Of a DNA stretch of 64,000 nt, positions 62,008 to 64,000 are shown one piece after another. The first letter of the stretch is position 1. Each line of letters begins with the position of its first letter. Under the pieces are notes generated by a model that worked only from the letters and a program-made list of their open reading frames with translations, was not told the DNA's origin and searched no databases. Both the position numbers and the translations under genes were made by a program. Origin of the DNA: Clostridium moniliforme (GTDB lineage Bacteria > Bacillota > Clostridia > Clostridiales > Clostridiaceae); NCBI RefSeq assembly GCF_017873235.1, contig NZ_JAGGJZ010000002.1, positions 372,001-436,000 on the forward strand. The letters run 5' to 3'.

Positions 62008-63102
62008 TTAAAAAATTGTATTTTGTGTTTCTTTATCAAAAACATGAATTTTTTCAGTATTAAAAGCAAAAGTTATTTTATCACCATTTACATAAGATAA
62101 TGCACCTGGTGCTTTAATAATCATATTTCTGTCGTTTTTCTTTATATGAATATAAGTTTCAGAACCTAAATTTTCAATTAATTCAACAATTCCATTAAAT
62201 TTAATTAAAGTTTCATCATTAGGAATATTATAATCTATAAAAATATTTTCAGGTCTTATTCCTAATATTACATTAGGATCTTTAGATTCTTTCAGTAAAG
62301 ATGCTTTATTATTAGGAATAGATATAGTTTTATCAAATACTTTTATATTTTGATTTTTATCAATATTTCCATATAAGAAATTCATTTGAGGGCTTCCTAT
62401 AAATCCAGCAACAAACATATTAACAGGATTTTCATAAATTTCTTTTGGTGTTGCAACTTGTTGAACTATACCATCTTTCATAACAACAATTCTTGTACCT
62501 AAAGTCATTGCTTCAGTTTGATCATGAGTTACATATATAAATGTTGTTTTAAGATCGTTATATAACTTTGATATTTCAATTCTCATTTGAACTCTAAGTT
62601 TTGCATCAAGATTTGATAAAGGTTCATCCATTAAAAATACTTTTGGATGTCTAACTATAGCTCTTCCCATAGCTACTCTTTGTCTTTGACCACCAGATAA
62701 TGCCTTAGGCTTTCTATCTAATAGATGGCTAATATCTAATATTTTAGCAGCTTCTTTAACTTTTTTATCAATTTCATCTTTAGGTAATTTCCTTAATTTA
62801 AGACCAAAAGACATATTTTCATAAACAGTCATATGAGGATATAAGGCATAATTTTGAAACACCATAGCTATATCTCTATCCTTTGGAGCAACATCATTAA
62901 CTAATGTGTCTCCAATGTATAATTCTCCACTACTGATTTCTTCAAGCCCTGCTATCATTCTAAGAGTTGTAGATTTTCCACATCCTGAAGGACCAACAAA
63001 AACTATAAATTCTTTATCTTTAATATCTAAATTAAAATCAGTAACAGCTTTAAAACCGTTTTCATAAACTTTGTTAATATTTTTCATTACTAATCCTGCC
63101 AT
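62008..63102 (-). CDS. Sugar ABC transporter ATP-binding protein, UgpC/MsmK/MalK type
   Basis: ABC ATPase of 364 residues. Walker A is VGPSGCGKSTTLRMIAG, the signature LSGGQRQRVAMGRAIVRHP, Walker B VFLMDEPLSNLD, and the H-loop is in YVTHDQTEAM. The C-terminal TOBE/OB regulatory domain (about 240-364) contains LGIRPENIFI, typical of carbohydrate CUT1 importers. No permease or binding-protein gene is next to it, so it may be a shared multitask ATPase, like MsmX in B. subtilis. AAAGGAGAG precedes the ATG. Confidence 0.92.
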   Translation of the reverse strand: MAGLVMKNINKVYENGFKAVTDFNLDIKDKEFIVFVGPSGCGKSTTLRMIAGLEEISSGELYIGDTLVNDVAPKDRDIAMVFQNYALYPHMTVYENMSFGLKLRKLPKDEIDKKVKEAAKILDISHLLDRKPKALSGGQRQRVAMGRAIVRHPKVFLMDEPLSNLDAKLRVQMRIEISKLYNDLKTTFIYVTHDQTEAMTLGTRIVVMKDGIVQQVATPKEIYENPVNMFVAGFIGSPQMNFLYGNIDKNQNIKVFDKTISIPNNKASLLKESKDPNVILGIRPENIFIDYNIPNDETLIKFNGIVELIENLGSETYIHIKKNDRNMIIKAPGALSYVNGDKITFAFNTEKIHVFDKETQNTIF

Positions 63103-63420
63103 AACAAAACTCTCCTTTATGTAGTTAATATTATTAACTAAATCTTTTAAGTATCTTACAATTATAATTCAATATAAATTAATTATAATTGTGTACTAGA
63201 TTAAACACTATGTATTATTTTTACTAGTATTATTAAATAATTTACTTTTTTTGTTATCATTAATTTATTTAAATTAATGCATTAATAAATATGTATAAAT
63301 AATTTAATTTATAATATTATTTTTTTAATAATTATTTTTACGTTGACTTAAAAGTGAAACTATTGTTAGAATTAATAAAAAATGATAAAGTTTACAAAAA
63401 ATTATAAGGAGGTAAATAAA
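63103..63420. promoter_or_regulatory. Divergent control region between ABC ATPase and kinase genes
   Basis: This 318-bp gap is extremely AT-rich and has no gene. It has two palindromes: GTTAATA-T-TATTAAC (63124-63138), close to the ATPase start, and ACAATTATAATT (63158-63169) with its perfect complement at 63181-63192. On the plus strand TTGACT (63343-63348) and TAGAAT (63367-63372), 18-nt spacer, form the likely kinase promoter. Confidence 0.55.
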
Positions 63421-64000
63421 ATGTATTATTTAGGAATAGATGGTGGAGGAACTAAAACTATATATATTTTAATTGATGAAAATCTTAATGTTGTTTTTGA
63501 TATGGAAAGAGGAACTATTCATATTCATCAAATTGGGGAAGAAAATTTAAAACAAGAATTAAAAGAAGCATTTCAATTAATTTGCAAAAAAGTAAAAATA
63601 GAAAAGAAGGATATTAAATATTTATTTATAGGAGTTCCAGGTTATGGAGAAAGTAAGAATGATAAAAGAAAAATAGATAATTTAGTTGAAGAAATATTTA
63701 ATGAAATACCATATACAATTGGAAATGATGGTGTTGCAGGATGGGCAGCTGGTACAGGATGTACTAATGGAATTAATATAGTTGCTGGAACTGGAAGTAT
63801 TGCTTATGGAAGAAATGAAGAAGGAGAAGAAGATCGTTGTGGAGGCTGGGGTCCTGGAATTGGTGATGATGGAAGTGCCTATTTTATTGCACTTAAGGTT
63901 ATAAATGAATATACAAGACAAAAGGATGGAAGAAGTAAAGAGACAGTTTTAGTTAATACTTTAGAAGAAAAATTAAATATAAAAGATTATTTTGAAATTG
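63421..64000 (+). CDS. BadF/BadG-family sugar kinase (N-acetylglucosamine-kinase-like), N-terminal part
   Basis: Translating from ATG 63421 gives 193 codons running off the window. The start MYYLGIDGGGTKTIYILID is the phosphate-1 loop of the BadF/BadG/BcrA/BcrD ATPase family. The second phosphate loop INIVAGTGSIAYGRN and GGWGPGIGDDGSAYFIA match the eukaryotic-type N-acetylglucosamine kinase group. TIGNDGVAGWAAG supplies the catalytic aspartate. AAGGAGGT precedes the ATG. It probably phosphorylates an amino sugar; its divergent partner is a sugar-importer ATPase, which supports that. The C-terminus is not visible. Confidence 0.85.
   Translation, partial: MYYLGIDGGGTKTIYILIDENLNVVFDMERGTIHIHQIGEENLKQELKEAFQLICKKVKIEKKDIKYLFIGVPGYGESKNDKRKIDNLVEEIFNEIPYTIGNDGVAGWAAGTGCTNGINIVAGTGSIAYGRNEEGEEDRCGGWGPGIGDDGSAYFIALKVINEYTRQKDGRSKETVLVNTLEEKLNIKDYFEI

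Overview
This window is a chromosomal stretch of an AT-rich, anaerobic, endospore-forming Firmicute, almost certainly Clostridium sensu stricto of the C. perfringens type. The reasons are strong AGGAGG-type ribosome binding sites, frequent GTG and TTG starts, pyruvate:ferredoxin oxidoreductase, clostridial gene order (spoIIA-sigF-spoVA-comEC-holA-rpsT-gpr-spoIIP-lepA-hemW-hrcA-grpE-dnaK-dnaJ), a CBS-domain pyrophosphatase and a B12-dependent glycerol-to-1,3-propanediol operon. Almost all genes are on the + strand. No rRNA, tRNA, transposon, prophage, CRISPR array or integron was seen, so this is core genome plus one catabolic operon. The species call is inference.

Layout. 1-5.5 kb: start of a UV-damage endonuclease (minus strand), glutamate dehydrogenase, a membrane glycosyltransferase, an iron-dependent alcohol dehydrogenase and thiol peroxidase. 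5.6-15 kb: tRNA 2-selenouridine synthase, topoisomerase IV (ParE and an unusually long ParC), a DJ-1/PfpI protein, RecJ and MurG. 15.3-18.8 kb: pyruvate:ferredoxin oxidoreductase behind a long AT-rich leader. 19-29.3 kb: the glycerol module, with a PocR-domain histidine kinase, an AraC-type response regulator, three dehydratase subunits, a two-subunit reactivase, cobalamin adenosyltransferase, a GlcG-like protein, 1,3-propanediol dehydrogenase and a glycerol channel. Together they import glycerol, dehydrate it to 3-hydroxypropionaldehyde and reduce that to 1,3-propanediol, which disposes of NADH. 29.5-41 kb: housekeeping and unknown genes (DUF1292, PHP phosphoesterase, aminotransferase, HAD phosphatase, CBS-PPase, Ca-type P-ATPase, Dabb protein, DUF4003, DNA polymerase IV, DeoC). 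41-53 kb: a Lon-family protease with a degenerate ATPase, the spoIIA operon with sigma-F, spoVAC-D-E, a short ComEC, HolA, S20, GPR and SpoIIP. 53-62 kb: LepA, a TerB-like protein, HemW and the CIRCE-controlled hrcA-grpE-dnaK-dnaJ cluster. 62-64 kb: a MalK/UgpC-type ABC ATPase diverging from a truncated BadF/NagK-type kinase.

The most notable signal is in the RNA. Three genes (the Lon-like protease, spoIIAA and probably lepA) have their strong Shine-Dalgarno sequence about 36-38 nt before the start codon, with a hairpin filling the gap, so that folding would restore normal spacing. Other points of interest are a 15-bp-arm palindrome covering both promoter elements of hrcA in addition to CIRCE, a Lon protease that kept its Ser-Lys dyad but lost its P-loop, a ParC with about nine C-terminal blades, a ComEC without its nuclease-like domain, and an S20 leader whose C-rich loop can pair with its own ribosome binding site.
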